Origin: JAVBLG01 sp031553655
GTDB lineage: Bacteria > Desulfobacterota > Desulfovibrionia > Desulfovibrionales > Desulfovibrionaceae
Reading direction: 5' to 3'
NCBI GenBank assembly: GCA_031553655.1
Contig: JAVBLG010000049.1
Location: 10,978-74,977 of the forward strand
Length of the DNA stretch: 64,000 nucleotides
The notes under the pieces are model-generated. The model was not told where the DNA came from. It did not search any database and was given only the letters and a program-made list of their open reading frames with translations. The translations under genes were made by a program, and so were the position numbers. Positions 1-8,533 of the stretch are shown here, piece after piece. Every line of letters begins with the position of its first letter. Positions within the stretch are counted from its first letter, which is position 1.

Positions 1-691
1 TATAGGCCCACCAGGCCCCGAGCAAAATTCCGGAGGTCAGCGTGGCCCAGGACATGAGAATCCAATTGTGCGAGGGTTCATGCCACGCCTTGCCGTCTCC
101 CGCCATCACGGCCCCCAGGGCCAGGCAGGCCGGAATGGTGAAGCCGGCATAGCCCATGAACAGCAGGGGCGGATGCAGCACCATGCCGATATTGCGCAGC
201 AACGGATTCAGCCCCTGCCCGTCGCCTGGAGGATTATCGAGCATTGCGAACGGATTGCTCATTCTGGTCAGCAAAAGCAGAAAAAACGCCTGTACCAGCA
301 TGTAGAATAACCAGAAATAGATCTGATGTCCGGCGGATAATTTTTGGTATGACGCGCTTCTGGTGAGCATATAGCCGAAAGCCGCCACCAGGACGGCCCA
401 AAAAAGCAAAGAGCCTTCCTGCCCGGCCCAAAAGGCCGCCAGGGTGTAGAAAAGCGGCAAGGTATTATCGGTGTACCGGGCCACATATGACAAGGAGTAA
501 TCGCGCGCCAGCAGCGCGTACAACAAAGCCAGGGAAGCAGCCAGCAGCAAAAGGAAGGTGCCGGTCTGCATTTTTTCCAGAATGTTTACTCGTTCGGCCC
601 GGCCGATCCACGCCTGATGACAGGCGAGCGCGGATCCGGCCAGGCATAGCGCCAATGCTGCGAGCATGGCTCCATGTGCGGCTAAGTACAT
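1..691 (-). CDS. ccmF: Cytochrome c haem lyase subunit CcmF (N-terminal part, cut by window edge)
   Basis: The product belongs to the CcmF/NrfE family, the integral membrane haem lyase subunit that attaches haem to apocytochrome c on the periplasmic side. Only the first 230 codons are inside the window. The translation is a chain of hydrophobic helices and carries the family phrases WAGQEGSLLFW (about residue 90) and a following DGQGLNPLLRN with HPPLLFMGYAG, which form the tryptophan-rich haem-handling region. The ATG at 691 is preceded by a GGAGGAACA ribosome binding site. The frame is open to the left edge. NrfE is the alternative; the start of the protein does not separate the two. Confidence 0.88.
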   Translation of the reverse strand, partial: MYLAAHGAMLAALALCLAGSALACHQAWIGRAERVNILEKMQTGTFLLLLAASLALLYALLARDYSLSYVARYTDNTLPLFYTLAAFWAGQEGSLLFWAVLVAAFGYMLTRSASYQKLSAGHQIYFWLFYMLVQAFFLLLLTRMSNPFAMLDNPPGDGQGLNPLLRNIGMVLHPPLLFMGYAGFTIPACLALGAVMAGDGKAWHEPSHNWILMSWATLTSGILLGAWWAY

Positions 692-787
692 TGTTCCTCC
701 AAACGGGAGCGGGTTGAAAAATGGCTGATGAAATACTTTTTACCGGCGCTGTTTCAGGCGCGGCAAACTCTTTATTGCGCGAAAAAG

Positions 788-1288
788 CTACTTCTGCGGG
801 AGTCTTCCTCCGGGAAACGCGAAATCCACGGAAGAAGCCATGGAATTCAATTCCTCCAGGGCTTTGGCCGTGACATCAAGGTTCGCCCCGGAAGCGAGCA
901 CCGCATTTTTTACCAAAATCATATCGTAACCGTTCTTGGCGCGGCAGGCTTCAACAGCCCTGTTGAACGCCTCGGTAATAATTTCGGCCACGTTTTGTTG
1001 GGCTTCATTGAATTGTTTCTGGACTTCACCGAGCTTTTTCTGCAATTCTTCCTGCGCCGCTTTCTTTTCTTCTTCAGATCCCGTGTCTACTTTCTTTTGC
1101 AATTCAGCCAGTTCCACCTCAAATTTTGAAGAAAGAGATTGCAGGTAATCCTTGCCATTCTGGATCAATGTGCTCTGCGTATACACAACCTCGGAATCGA
1201 CTATCGCCAATTTGGGGGTTGCATAACAGTTGGTTGTCAACAAGCCGAGGATGAGCAGTGAAGACAGGCAAAAAAAGGTACGAATCAT
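788..1288 (-). CDS. OmpH/Skp-family periplasmic chaperone
   Basis: The 166-residue product has a signal peptide (hydrophobic core about residues 4-22, likely cleavage after YA) followed by the Skp beginning KLAIVDSEVVYTQS. A long charged coiled coil follows (about residues 45-105, rich in Glu, Lys and Gln) and then a conserved YDMILVKNAVL strand. Skp proteins hold unfolded outer-membrane proteins in the periplasm. I chose the ATG at 1288 over an upstream in-frame start because a GGAG lies 6 bases before it and the signal peptide begins there. The gene lies between ccmF and the PP2C gene on the same strand. A Cys at about residue 21 makes a lipoprotein possible, but the lipobox is poor. Confidence 0.85.
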   Translation of the reverse strand: MIRTFFCLSSLLILGLLTTNCYATPKLAIVDSEVVYTQSTLIQNGKDYLQSLSSKFEVELAELQKKVDTGSEEEKKAAQEELQKKLGEVQKQFNEAQQNVAEIITEAFNRAVEACRAKNGYDMILVKNAVLASGANLDVTAKALEELNSMASSVDFAFPGGRLPQK

Positions 1289-1356
1289 GTGTGCTCCGCA
1301 GCAATATGTTATATTGTTGTTAATGTATGGGATTAAGATGTTTTTCACTGAATTTA

Positions 1357-2073
1357 TTATATAACTTTCGCCACAATTACTGTAATATTGTCCCTTCCTC
1401 CGGCCTCAAGCGCCGCGTGCAGAAGCTTTTCAGCCTTTTCGGCGGCATTTATTCCCATATTCATAATTTGCTCAATCAATTCAAAAGATATTTCGTCGTG
1501 CAGGCCGTCCGTGCACAAAAGAAGCAGGTCGCCCAAGGCCAAATTCTGATTGCCGAACTCCGGATTAATGCTTTGGCAGCCCAGGCATTGTTCGAGAATG
1601 CTTTTTAAAGGATGGCATCGCGCCTCTTCCATGGTAATGTCTCCATCCTCGATCATGCTGGTCAAAAAACGATGATCCCTGGTTAATTGCTCCAATTTGT
1701 TGCCATGCAGCCTGTAAAGGCGGCTGTCTCCAACATGCGCCCAGAAAATGGCCCCATTTTGCAACAAGGCGGCGGTGAGCGTGGTCCCCATGCCGTCCAG
1801 GTCCGGGTTCATACGGCTGTAATTTACGATGGATTCATGCCCGATTGTTACGGCCCGGCTTAACAGTTCCGGGGTAAAGCGCTTTGCGCCGCTTAATCCG
1901 TCGAACGCTTTCAGCGCCATTGCGGAGGCCTGTTTTCCGCCGGGCATGCCGCCCATGCCGTCGGCCACCGCCAGCAGAATGGAGCCATCATCCTGCTGTT
2001 GAGTAAAAAAAGCGTCTTCGTTCGTTTTTCTCGTTTTTCCCGCATGACTGACGGTATTAAATGCAATGTCCAT
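1357..2073 (-). CDS. PP2C-family Ser/Thr protein phosphatase
   Basis: At 238 residues this is a single stand-alone bacterial PP2C (PPM/Stp1-like) domain. The metal-binding motifs are visible: KTNED at 16-20, ADGMGG at 37-42, the HVGDSRLYRL strand in the middle and CTDGLHDEIS near residue 190, followed by RDNITVIV at the end. It removes phosphate from Ser/Thr residues using two Mn or Mg ions. It starts 14 bases after the stop of the kinase gene at 2088, with a GGAGG site, so the two form a kinase-phosphatase operon and presumably act on the same targets. Confidence 0.93.
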   Translation of the reverse strand: MDIAFNTVSHAGKTRKTNEDAFFTQQQDDGSILLAVADGMGGMPGGKQASAMALKAFDGLSGAKRFTPELLSRAVTIGHESIVNYSRMNPDLDGMGTTLTAALLQNGAIFWAHVGDSRLYRLHGNKLEQLTRDHRFLTSMIEDGDITMEEARCHPLKSILEQCLGCQSINPEFGNQNLALGDLLLLCTDGLHDEISFELIEQIMNMGINAAEKAEKLLHAALEAGGRDNITVIVAKVI

Positions 2074-2087
2074 TTACCGCCTCCGGC

Positions 2088-3860
2088 CTAAGATGTTATG
2101 TTGCGGACGGTGCGAAAGCCCACGTCCGGGAAGCATTCCCACTTTTGCCGCGCAAGCGGGCAAAACCCGTCACCTACGTCTTCTTTGGCTTCAAAGGCCA
2201 GATAACGCCGCGTCTCTCCCGTTTTTTCATAGCCCCATTCGCCGGATATACGCTGGTCATAGCCGGTTGGCAGACCGTTGCGCCGGGCCACAACCCATTG
2301 CCCAAGATCGGGAAGTTCCCGGTTATAATAGTGCGCATAGGCCTGCGCTCCCTCCGGGGAAACCCGCACCACCGGCTTGCCCGCGTCATCTCCGGAACTG
2401 AGCGCGAACTTGCCGTCGCGGTACACAATTGGTTCATAACCCTCGCGCACTTCGCCCAGCAGCAGGTAAACGCCGCCACGAAACGACACCACCGCATCCT
2501 GAACAGTAAGCGTGTCTTTCACGGCATTAAGAAAGGTCACATAGCGCTCATTGCTCACCAGTCCTTCTTCCATATAAAAGGACTTTACCGAAGCCGTGCG
2601 CGGCGCGGAGCCGGGTTCCGCCCCCAAACGGGCTTCGCCGCCCGGCACCAATTTCAGTTGAGCGCCGTCCGACTCGCGCAATTTTTCCGACTTCCGATGG
2701 GAATCATCAGGAGTAGAGGCCGAAGAAAAAACTGGAGCGGAAGACACGACAGCCGATGCCGGGTGTTGTTCAGCCACTTTTTCCTGATATTGGGTGTGGT
2801 AGAAATAAAGGAATACCCCGCAGAGCAACAGGACAACCGCGCCAGCATGCAGGATGTTCCTGAACGTGTTGCGCGGGGCGGTATTTATGAAGTTTGTGCT
2901 TTCCTCCACGCATCCGGAAAGCTCGCGCAATTCCCGGTACAGATCGGAAACGGAAGATGTGCGGCATTGCGGTTCTTCTCCGGTGGCTTTACGCATGATC
3001 GCGTCAAGCCGCGCGAAAAATGCCTTGTCTTCTTCCGCGCAAGCCTCAATCTCCAGCCCCACCTGTTTGAAAGCCAGACGGCCCTTGTTGGCCGCCTTGC
3101 CATGCACAAGCTCAAAAAGAATTTTGCCCAGGGCGTATACATCCGCACTGGCGTCAACCATTCCCCCATCCTCAAATTGCTCTTTGGGCATATAAAAAAT
3201 GGTACCCAGGATGTTGGCCGTATGGGTAAGCCCATGCTGATGCCGCATACGCGCCAGGCCAAAGTCGGCTATTTTGGGAATGTTACCGTCAAGCATTATA
3301 TTTTCGGGCTTTATGTCCCGGTGGATTATCCCGGCTTCATGCACCGCAGCCAGGCCTTGCAAAACCGGCATGTAATATGTTTTAAGCCATTGGCATACGG
3401 TTTTTCGGTCAAAGCCGCAGCCGTCATCGGGAATAACGGATCGCAGCGTAGCGCCGGGTATGTATTCCATAACAATGTATTCGAGCTTATTCCCTTCTAT
3501 TTCCTCCAAATCAAAATCAAAAACCTGCAATACATTGGGGTGGCGTATGCTGGCCATGGCCCGCACTTCACGGCGAAAACGTTCTTTTTCCGCTGCAAGT
3601 TCTTCAACATTGCCTTCAAGGGAATTCACAAAATTCGGCGAAATAACCTTCAGCGCCACATTGCGCTGCAAGTTTTTTTGATGCGCCAGGTATACGTCGC
3701 CTTTGCCCCCGGATGCGATATGCTCCAGAATTTCCCATTTTTCATTGAGGATCAGGCCTGGTTTCAAAAATATTCGCACAGGTTCAAGCTCATAACAGCT
3801 GCCGGAGCCGGATTTGCCAGATAAAGATGAAGTTGCGCCGTCGGAGTTTTTTTGGGTCAT
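2088..3860 (-). CDS. Membrane Ser/Thr protein kinase with C-terminal FGE-sulfatase-like domain
   Basis: This 590-residue protein begins with a Hanks-type kinase domain. It has a glycine-rich loop ASGGKGDVYLA (about 49-59), catalytic Lys at 71, HRDIKPEN with Asp182, and DFG at 199-201. A single transmembrane helix spans about 337-354. After it lies a periplasmic segment whose last ~185 residues resemble the formylglycine-generating-enzyme (SUMF1/sulfatase-modifying) fold: KLVPGGEARLG, a Tyr/Trp-rich middle and a terminal VGFRTVRN. In kinases this fold usually acts as a binding or sensor domain. I see no Cys pair typical of active FGE, so sensing rather than catalysis is my inference. The PP2C gene follows 14 bases downstream. 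Confidence 0.88.
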   Translation of the reverse strand: MTQKNSDGATSSLSGKSGSGSCYELEPVRIFLKPGLILNEKWEILEHIASGGKGDVYLAHQKNLQRNVALKVISPNFVNSLEGNVEELAAEKERFRREVRAMASIRHPNVLQVFDFDLEEIEGNKLEYIVMEYIPGATLRSVIPDDGCGFDRKTVCQWLKTYYMPVLQGLAAVHEAGIIHRDIKPENIMLDGNIPKIADFGLARMRHQHGLTHTANILGTIFYMPKEQFEDGGMVDASADVYALGKILFELVHGKAANKGRLAFKQVGLEIEACAEEDKAFFARLDAIMRKATGEEPQCRTSSVSDLYRELRELSGCVEESTNFINTAPRNTFRNILHAGAVVLLLCGVFLYFYHTQYQEKVAEQHPASAVVSSAPVFSSASTPDDSHRKSEKLRESDGAQLKLVPGGEARLGAEPGSAPRTASVKSFYMEEGLVSNERYVTFLNAVKDTLTVQDAVVSFRGGVYLLLGEVREGYEPIVYRDGKFALSSGDDAGKPVVRVSPEGAQAYAHYYNRELPDLGQWVVARRNGLPTGYDQRISGEWGYEKTGETRRYLAFEAKEDVGDGFCPLARQKWECFPDVGFRTVRNITS

Positions 3861-3982
3861 GCGGATTGCCGCCAGGATTGAAGTTTATGGTTTGGGTGGT
3901 TATTTTCGGATAGAAACCGTAATGCGCAAAATTGTGCGGCAAAGAACATTCACTTCTCTGCCGCACATATGCAATTCACAGT

Positions 3983-4444
3983 TTACCAGTGCCCGCCGCC
4001 ATGCCCTCCGCCATAGCCGCCATATCCCCCTCCGTGGCCGCCGCCATGCCCATAACCGTGTGCCATCATGTTATTATATCCCGCGCACCGGCCGTTGACC
4101 GTAATTCCCTCTTTGGCCATTTCGGCGCTGAACGATACTTCGGCGGAGCGGATTTTACCCATAATTTCACCGATATCCCTGCTCAGAGATTCAATTTTGG
4201 CCGTATCCGGGGTTGCGCTGTCAAGCTGCGCGGCAAGATCGGACTTTTTGGCGAACAACTGTTGCGCGAGAGGAGCAAGCGCCTCCTGATGCGCAACTTC
4301 CAGTTGCCTGGCCTTGTTCATCTGTTCCTGACCGGTGTACCCGGAGGCGTGGGATACCGGGAGGGCGGAGGCCGAACCGGCCAGGCCCAAAATTGCGAAG
4401 ACGCCCATTATTGCCGCTCCCTTACGAAAATTAGCCGTGTTCAT
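3983..4444 (-). CDS. ZraP-like periplasmic metal-binding protein
   Basis: The 153-residue secreted protein has a signal peptide (residues 1-28, ending ASALPVSHA), a helical middle (about 35-120) of the ZraP/CpxP heavy-metal sensor type, and a C-terminal tail made almost wholly of His and Gly (GHGGGHGGGYGGYGGGHGGG). ZraP proteins buffer zinc in the periplasm and dampen the ZraSR system. The start at 4444 is chosen for its AAGGA site 7 bases upstream; in-frame starts further upstream lack one. A ZraS/ZraR-like pair is encoded at 5329-8521 on the other strand, which supports the assignment. An inverted repeat at 4503-4533 lies in its upstream region. Confidence 0.8.
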   Translation of the reverse strand: MNTANFRKGAAIMGVFAILGLAGSASALPVSHASGYTGQEQMNKARQLEVAHQEALAPLAQQLFAKKSDLAAQLDSATPDTAKIESLSRDIGEIMGKIRSAEVSFSAEMAKEGITVNGRCAGYNNMMAHGYGHGGGHGGGYGGYGGGHGGGHW

Positions 4445-4502
4445 TATGCTGTCCTTCATTATCAAGTGTTTCGGGTAACAATTGCGTTCCACTTTTATAT
4501 TG

Positions 4503-4533
4503 CCACATTGAAAATACGTTATTCTCAATGTGG
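4503..4533. promoter_or_regulatory. 9-bp perfect inverted repeat upstream of the ZraP-like gene
   Basis: CCACATTGA (4503-4511) and TCAATGTGG (4525-4533) are exact complements separated by 13 AT-rich bases. The repeat sits between the stop of the SHOCT gene (4541) and the start of the ZraP-like gene (4444). There is no T-run after it on the minus strand, so an operator or mRNA hairpin is more likely than an intrinsic terminator. Confidence 0.45.
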
Positions 4534-4540
4534 ATTAATT

Positions 4541-4747
4541 TTAAAGAACTTCTCTGATACTGTTGAATTCATCCATAGTGATGTCTCCAGAAGCAAGGCG
4601 TCTTTTAAGGATTTCCAGAGAATCCCGTTTATCGGCATTATCACTTTTCCGTATGTATTTAGCATAAATGAAGCAGCCCATGACTATTGCCCCCGCCAGA
4701 AGAAGCGCGCCCCCTCCCATGCCGTGGATAAAATTGATCCCATGCAT
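4541..4747 (-). CDS. Small membrane protein with SHOCT domain
   Basis: The 68-residue product has one N-terminal transmembrane helix (GGALLLAGAIVMGCFIYA, about 11-28) and ends in a SHOCT motif: LEILKRRLASGDITMDEFN. SHOCT is a short oligomerisation module found at protein ends. I start it at the ATG at 4747, preceded by AAGGAG. The alternative ATG at 4777 would add ten residues without a better site. It lies between the ZraP-like and His-rich genes on the same strand, so it probably belongs to the metal-stress transcript driven from the sigma-54 promoter near 5188. Confidence 0.75.
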   Translation of the reverse strand: MHGINFIHGMGGGALLLAGAIVMGCFIYAKYIRKSDNADKRDSLEILKRRLASGDITMDEFNSIREVL

Positions 4748-4794
4748 ATCCGTTCTCTCCTTCATGACGGGTTGCAAATATGGCTCACGCCTTC

Positions 4795-5067
4795 CTATTT
4801 GCTTGCGGGGTTATCGCTGTGCTTGGGATCGTTGCGTTCCGACTCGTGAATGGCCTGGTTGTTCTGCGCCTGCTCGTGCCCGCCGCCATGCTGGTTGAAA
4901 GAAGGAGCCTGGCCGCCGCTTTGCTGTGCGGGCGCTACACCATGGTGCTGGCCGTTTCCATGCCACGATGAGCGGTTGTGGTCTTCTCCGTGCCAGGCAT
5001 AAGCGGCCGAACCCGCGCCAAGGGAAACAACAAGGGCCGCAGCCGCGAAAATGGTAATTTTTTTCAT
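4795..5067 (-). CDS. Small secreted His-rich protein
   Basis: This 90-residue protein has a clear signal peptide (residues 1-24, ending GSAAYA) and a mature part rich in His, Gln, Asn and Gly (WHGEDHNRSSWHGNGQHHG and further His clusters) without predicted globular structure. It belongs to no family I recognise. Export plus the His content suggests periplasmic metal binding, which is an inference. An AGGAGA site precedes the ATG. It is the first gene after the sigma-54 promoter at 5181-5196 and is divergent from the ZraS-like kinase. Confidence 0.7.
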   Translation of the reverse strand: MKKITIFAAAALVVSLGAGSAAYAWHGEDHNRSSWHGNGQHHGVAPAQQSGGQAPSFNQHGGGHEQAQNNQAIHESERNDPKHSDNPASK

Positions 5068-5180
5068 AACAATCTCCTGTGCATTTTTTTAATTATGTAA
5101 CCGGCTTGCGGCCTAAGCCGCGCGCTACGTCTTTTTCTACTCAACTCCAGTGGCCGGTTTCCGTTGATGCCTTCTATAAG

Positions 5181-5196
5181 GCAAGTAGCATGCCAG
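5181..5196 (-). promoter_or_regulatory. Sigma-54 (-24/-12) promoter
   Basis: Read on the minus strand, CTGGCATGCTACTTGC contains the -24 TGGCA and -12 TTGC elements with the correct spacing for RpoN promoters. It lies about 115 bases upstream of the His-rich gene start at 5067. A sigma-54 activator of the ZraR type is encoded just across the divergent region, so it is the natural candidate activator. The assignment is from sequence match only. Confidence 0.7.
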
Positions 5197-5328
5197 ATTA
5201 CTTTTTTGATGATAATATATTGATATAAAAGTTTATTATCGAAAACAGCTTTCTTTCACTCCAAAATATTTCGATAAAATTTACTCGGATGGCTTGACCA
5301 GGCGAGTAAAAAATACTCAAATAAAAGC

Positions 5329-7137
5329 ATGGATAATTCATATAAAAAAAATGCGGCCGAGGTTACCCCGAGTAACCCGCCTCTTAAAAATCCGCTTTTT
5401 GGCTTTTCGCCCTGGCTGCTGGTTTGCCTTTCCACCATTCTGGCGCTTGCCATTATTGTTATGGCGCTGTGGAACACGGAGCGGGAACGGGAGCACATCA
5501 CCCGCAACTTTCTCGATCGGGCGGACGCGCTTATCTGGGCTTTGGAGGCGGGCACGCGCACCGGCATAGAGCTTGGCGAAGCGCCAAAGATTTTGCAGCC
5601 TTTTGTGGCGGAAATAGCTCATCAGCGCGGCATTGCGTACATTGCCATTATTGATGACAACGGGCGGATTCTGGCGCACAGCAACCCCAGTGAAGTAGGA
5701 AAACTTGTTCCCAAGGCGGAACTGCCCTCCACCGAACCGCCCAAAACCATTGCCTGGAACACCTCGCATTCCGAAAATTCCGATGTCTACGAGGTATACA
5801 GGGAATTCGCGCCCGCTCCAGGTTACCATCATGGTATAAAGGGCGAACATGTAAACGGGCACAGGCATGGCGGGCGTAACAGCGGCGGCGCGTTTGCGGT
5901 GCAGGAAGATCGAACTCCGCGCAGTTTCGCCCTGATCGGCTTTGACAAAAAGCCCTATGAGGAAATGCTTGACAAAGACCGTTTGAGCAACCTGCTCACC
6001 GCCCTTGTGGCGGCGGCGCTCGGTCTGGGAAGCTTCTTTTCCCTGTTTTGGGCGCACAGCTACCAGCGTTCGCGGCGGCTGCTTCAGGACACACGCGCCC
6101 TGGCCTCGGAAGTGGTTACCTGCCTGCCGGTGGGGTTGATCACCTGCGAACCGGACGGCCGCATCGGCATGATCAATGAAGCGGCCCTGGCCATGTTGCA
6201 TATGGACAGAAGCCAGGCTATGGGCGTGCCGATACAGGACATTCCGGGGCTGAGCCATATTGCGGCAACCGATGCCACGGCCCGGAACCAAAAAGTGATC
6301 GAGCGCGAAATGGAACTGGCCGTAAACGGCGAATCCAGAACAGTCAGCCTGAGCGCCTCACCCATTCGCAATGAAGACGGCCTGTTCCTGGGACATCTTT
6401 TCATTCTGCGCGATATTTCCGAAATGAAGCGCTTGCAGGCCGAAGCCCGGCGCAATGACAAACTAAGGGCTCTTGGCAGCCTTGCCGCCGGCGTGGCCCA
6501 CGAAATACGCAACCCGCTCAGCTCCATAAAAGGTTTGGCAACCTATTTGGCAAGCAAGATGAAACCTTCCACGCCTGAGGAAGAAGCCGCCAAAGCCATG
6601 ATTGCGGAGGTTGATCGCTTAAATCGCGTGGTGTCGCAATTGCTTGAATTTGCAAAGCCAAGCGCCATAAAACTTGCCGCCGCCAACATCAATGAGGTGG
6701 TAGTACGCGCTTTGCGTCTGGCAGACACGGATATTCAGGCTAAAAAAATACAGGTGGCTTTTAACGCGGCGAAAGACCTGACACCGATTCCCCTGAATGC
6801 GGAACGCCTTACGCAAGCCTTGCTCAATCTATTTCTCAACGCGATTCAGTCCATGGAGCCAGGCGGTAATCTGGCTGTGGACATCGGCCTTGCGGAGGCT
6901 GCCAACACATGCCGCATAAGCGTAAAGGACGACGGCAAGGGCATGTCGCCGGAAGTGCAGGCTTCAATTTTTACTCCGTATTTTACTACAAAATCATCAG
7001 GAACCGGGCTGGGGCTGGCTATTGTCCATCAGATTATCGAGGGGCATGGCGGAACTATTTCGGTAAAAAGCGCGCCGGGGGCCGGGAGCGTGTTCACCCT
7101 GCTTATTCCGCTCGGCTATACAAAATGCAGCCTGTAG
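5329..7137 (+). CDS. zraS: ZraS-like membrane sensor histidine kinase
   Basis: The 602-residue kinase has two transmembrane helices (about 27-47 and 220-240) enclosing a periplasmic sensor of some 170 residues. A PAS domain (about 255-365), a HisKA box AHEIRNPLSSIKG with the phospho-acceptor His391, and a HATPase_c domain (NAIQSM, DDGKGM, TTKSSGTGLGLAI) follow. The sensor contains a His/Gly-rich stretch, HHGIKGEHVNGHRHGG, near residue 166 that would suit zinc or copper binding. In ZraS systems, periplasmic metal or envelope stress triggers transfer of phosphate to the sigma-54 activator. The response-regulator gene starts 28 bases downstream. Confidence 0.85.
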   Translation: MDNSYKKNAAEVTPSNPPLKNPLFGFSPWLLVCLSTILALAIIVMALWNTEREREHITRNFLDRADALIWALEAGTRTGIELGEAPKILQPFVAEIAHQRGIAYIAIIDDNGRILAHSNPSEVGKLVPKAELPSTEPPKTIAWNTSHSENSDVYEVYREFAPAPGYHHGIKGEHVNGHRHGGRNSGGAFAVQEDRTPRSFALIGFDKKPYEEMLDKDRLSNLLTALVAAALGLGSFFSLFWAHSYQRSRRLLQDTRALASEVVTCLPVGLITCEPDGRIGMINEAALAMLHMDRSQAMGVPIQDIPGLSHIAATDATARNQKVIEREMELAVNGESRTVSLSASPIRNEDGLFLGHLFILRDISEMKRLQAEARRNDKLRALGSLAAGVAHEIRNPLSSIKGLATYLASKMKPSTPEEEAAKAMIAEVDRLNRVVSQLLEFAKPSAIKLAAANINEVVVRALRLADTDIQAKKIQVAFNAAKDLTPIPLNAERLTQALLNLFLNAIQSMEPGGNLAVDIGLAEAANTCRISVKDDGKGMSPEVQASIFTPYFTTKSSGTGLGLAIVHQIIEGHGGTISVKSAPGAGSVFTLLIPLGYTKCSL

Positions 7138-7165
7138 CCAACGTGTGCACTCACGGAGAAGAAAA

Positions 7166-8521
7166 ATGAAGCGAAAATCCAAAATACGGCTGCTGGTTGT
7201 GGATGACGACGCCAGCCACCGCCGCACCCTGCTCACCCTTATTGCTGAATGGGGCTATGAAACCAGCGGTGCGGAAGACGGGGAATCGGCCATAGAACTA
7301 TGCCGGGAGCGGCCCTTTGATCTGGTGTTTATGGATGTGCGCATGACCGGCATCAGCGGCATTGAAGCCCTGAAGGAAATAAAGGCATACAATCCGGCCA
7401 TTCCCATTTTGATTATGACCGCTTATTCCGATGTGGAAAATGCTGTGGAGGCCATTAAGGCCGGGGCCTATGACTATCTGACAAAACCCCTGGATTTCGA
7501 CGAATTGCGGCTGACTCTGGAACGGGCCGTTGATCACGCCAATTTGCGCAGCGAAAACAAAGCCCTGCGCGACATGCTGGCGGGCCTGGACAGCGGCGGC
7601 ATTATCGGCCAAAGCCTTGCCATGCGCGCCGTTATGGACATGGCCGCGAATGTGGCCCCGTCTGAAGTAACCGTGCTTATCAACGGCGAATCCGGCACCG
7701 GCAAGGAGTTGCTGGCCAAACTGATCCATGCCAACAGCAAACGCAAAAACGGCCCCTATGTGGCCATCAACTGCGCGGCGCTGGCGGAAACTCTATTGGA
7801 ATCGGAGCTTTTCGGCCATGAAAAAGGCGCGTTCACAGGCGCGGAAAAGCGGCGCGACGGCCGCTTTATGGCCGCCAACGGCGGAACGATTTTTCTGGAT
7901 GAAATAGGCGAAATGTCCATGCCCATGCAAGCCAAGCTGCTGCGGGCCATTCAGGAGCGGGAAATACAGCGCGTGGGCGGAGAACACCCTCTTAAAGTTG
8001 ACGTGCGCATTCTGGCGGCTACCAACAAAGATCTAAAAGAAGAGGTCGAACGCGGGCGCTTCAGGCAGGATTTGTATTACCGGCTTAATGTTGTGGCGCT
8101 TGTGCTGCCGCCGTTGCGGGAACGGGTGGAAGACATTCCGCTCCTGGCCATGCATTTTCTCAAACGCTATGCGGCCAAAAATGAAAAAAACGTGAAAGGC
8201 TTCACCCCCAACGCCATGGACAGACTGGTCAAGTATTGCTGGCCCGGCAATGTGCGGGAATTGGAAAACGTGGTGGAACGCGCGGTGGTTCTACTTATGG
8301 GCGAATACGTCAGCGAAAGGGAATTGCCGCCCGGCCTCCTTGGCAACGAGGAAACCACCGCTCAGGGAATCAATTTTGCCGATATGACCCTTGAAGAAAT
8401 CGAAAGAGTTATTGTAACCAAGGCCGTGGAAAGTGTGGGCGGCAACAAAAGCGAGGCCGCCCGGCGGCTGGGCATTACCCGCAAAACCCTCATCTCCAAG
8501 ATGAAGGATGATACGATATAA
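7166..8521 (+). CDS. zraR: ZraR-like sigma-54-dependent response regulator
   Basis: The 451-residue activator has a receiver domain with phospho-acceptor Asp57 (FMDVRM), an AAA+ domain with Walker A GESGTGKE at 174-181 and the sigma-54 contact loop GAFTGA at 221-226, and a C-terminal Fis-type helix-turn-helix (NKSEAARRLGITRKTLISK). I place the start at 7166, where GGAGAAG precedes the ATG; an upstream in-frame ATG at 7145 lies closer to the kinase stop and lacks a site. It should activate RpoN promoters such as the one at 5181-5196. The operon order kinase then regulator matches ZraSR. Confidence 0.9.
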   Translation: MKRKSKIRLLVVDDDASHRRTLLTLIAEWGYETSGAEDGESAIELCRERPFDLVFMDVRMTGISGIEALKEIKAYNPAIPILIMTAYSDVENAVEAIKAGAYDYLTKPLDFDELRLTLERAVDHANLRSENKALRDMLAGLDSGGIIGQSLAMRAVMDMAANVAPSEVTVLINGESGTGKELLAKLIHANSKRKNGPYVAINCAALAETLLESELFGHEKGAFTGAEKRRDGRFMAANGGTIFLDEIGEMSMPMQAKLLRAIQEREIQRVGGEHPLKVDVRILAATNKDLKEEVERGRFRQDLYYRLNVVALVLPPLRERVEDIPLLAMHFLKRYAAKNEKNVKGFTPNAMDRLVKYCWPGNVRELENVVERAVVLLMGEYVSERELPPGLLGNEETTAQGINFADMTLEEIERVIVTKAVESVGGNKSEAARRLGITRKTLISKMKDDTI

Positions 8522-8533
8522 GGTGTTACCCAT

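Noticed and set aside
2061..3824. A 587-codon plus-strand open frame across the kinase gene.
   Set aside because: It is antisense to a kinase with all catalytic motifs; its own translation has no domain.
5102..5120. CGGCTT/AAGCCG hairpin downstream of the sigma-54 promoter.
   Set aside because: The stem is only 6 bp and no T-run follows directly; it may be chance.
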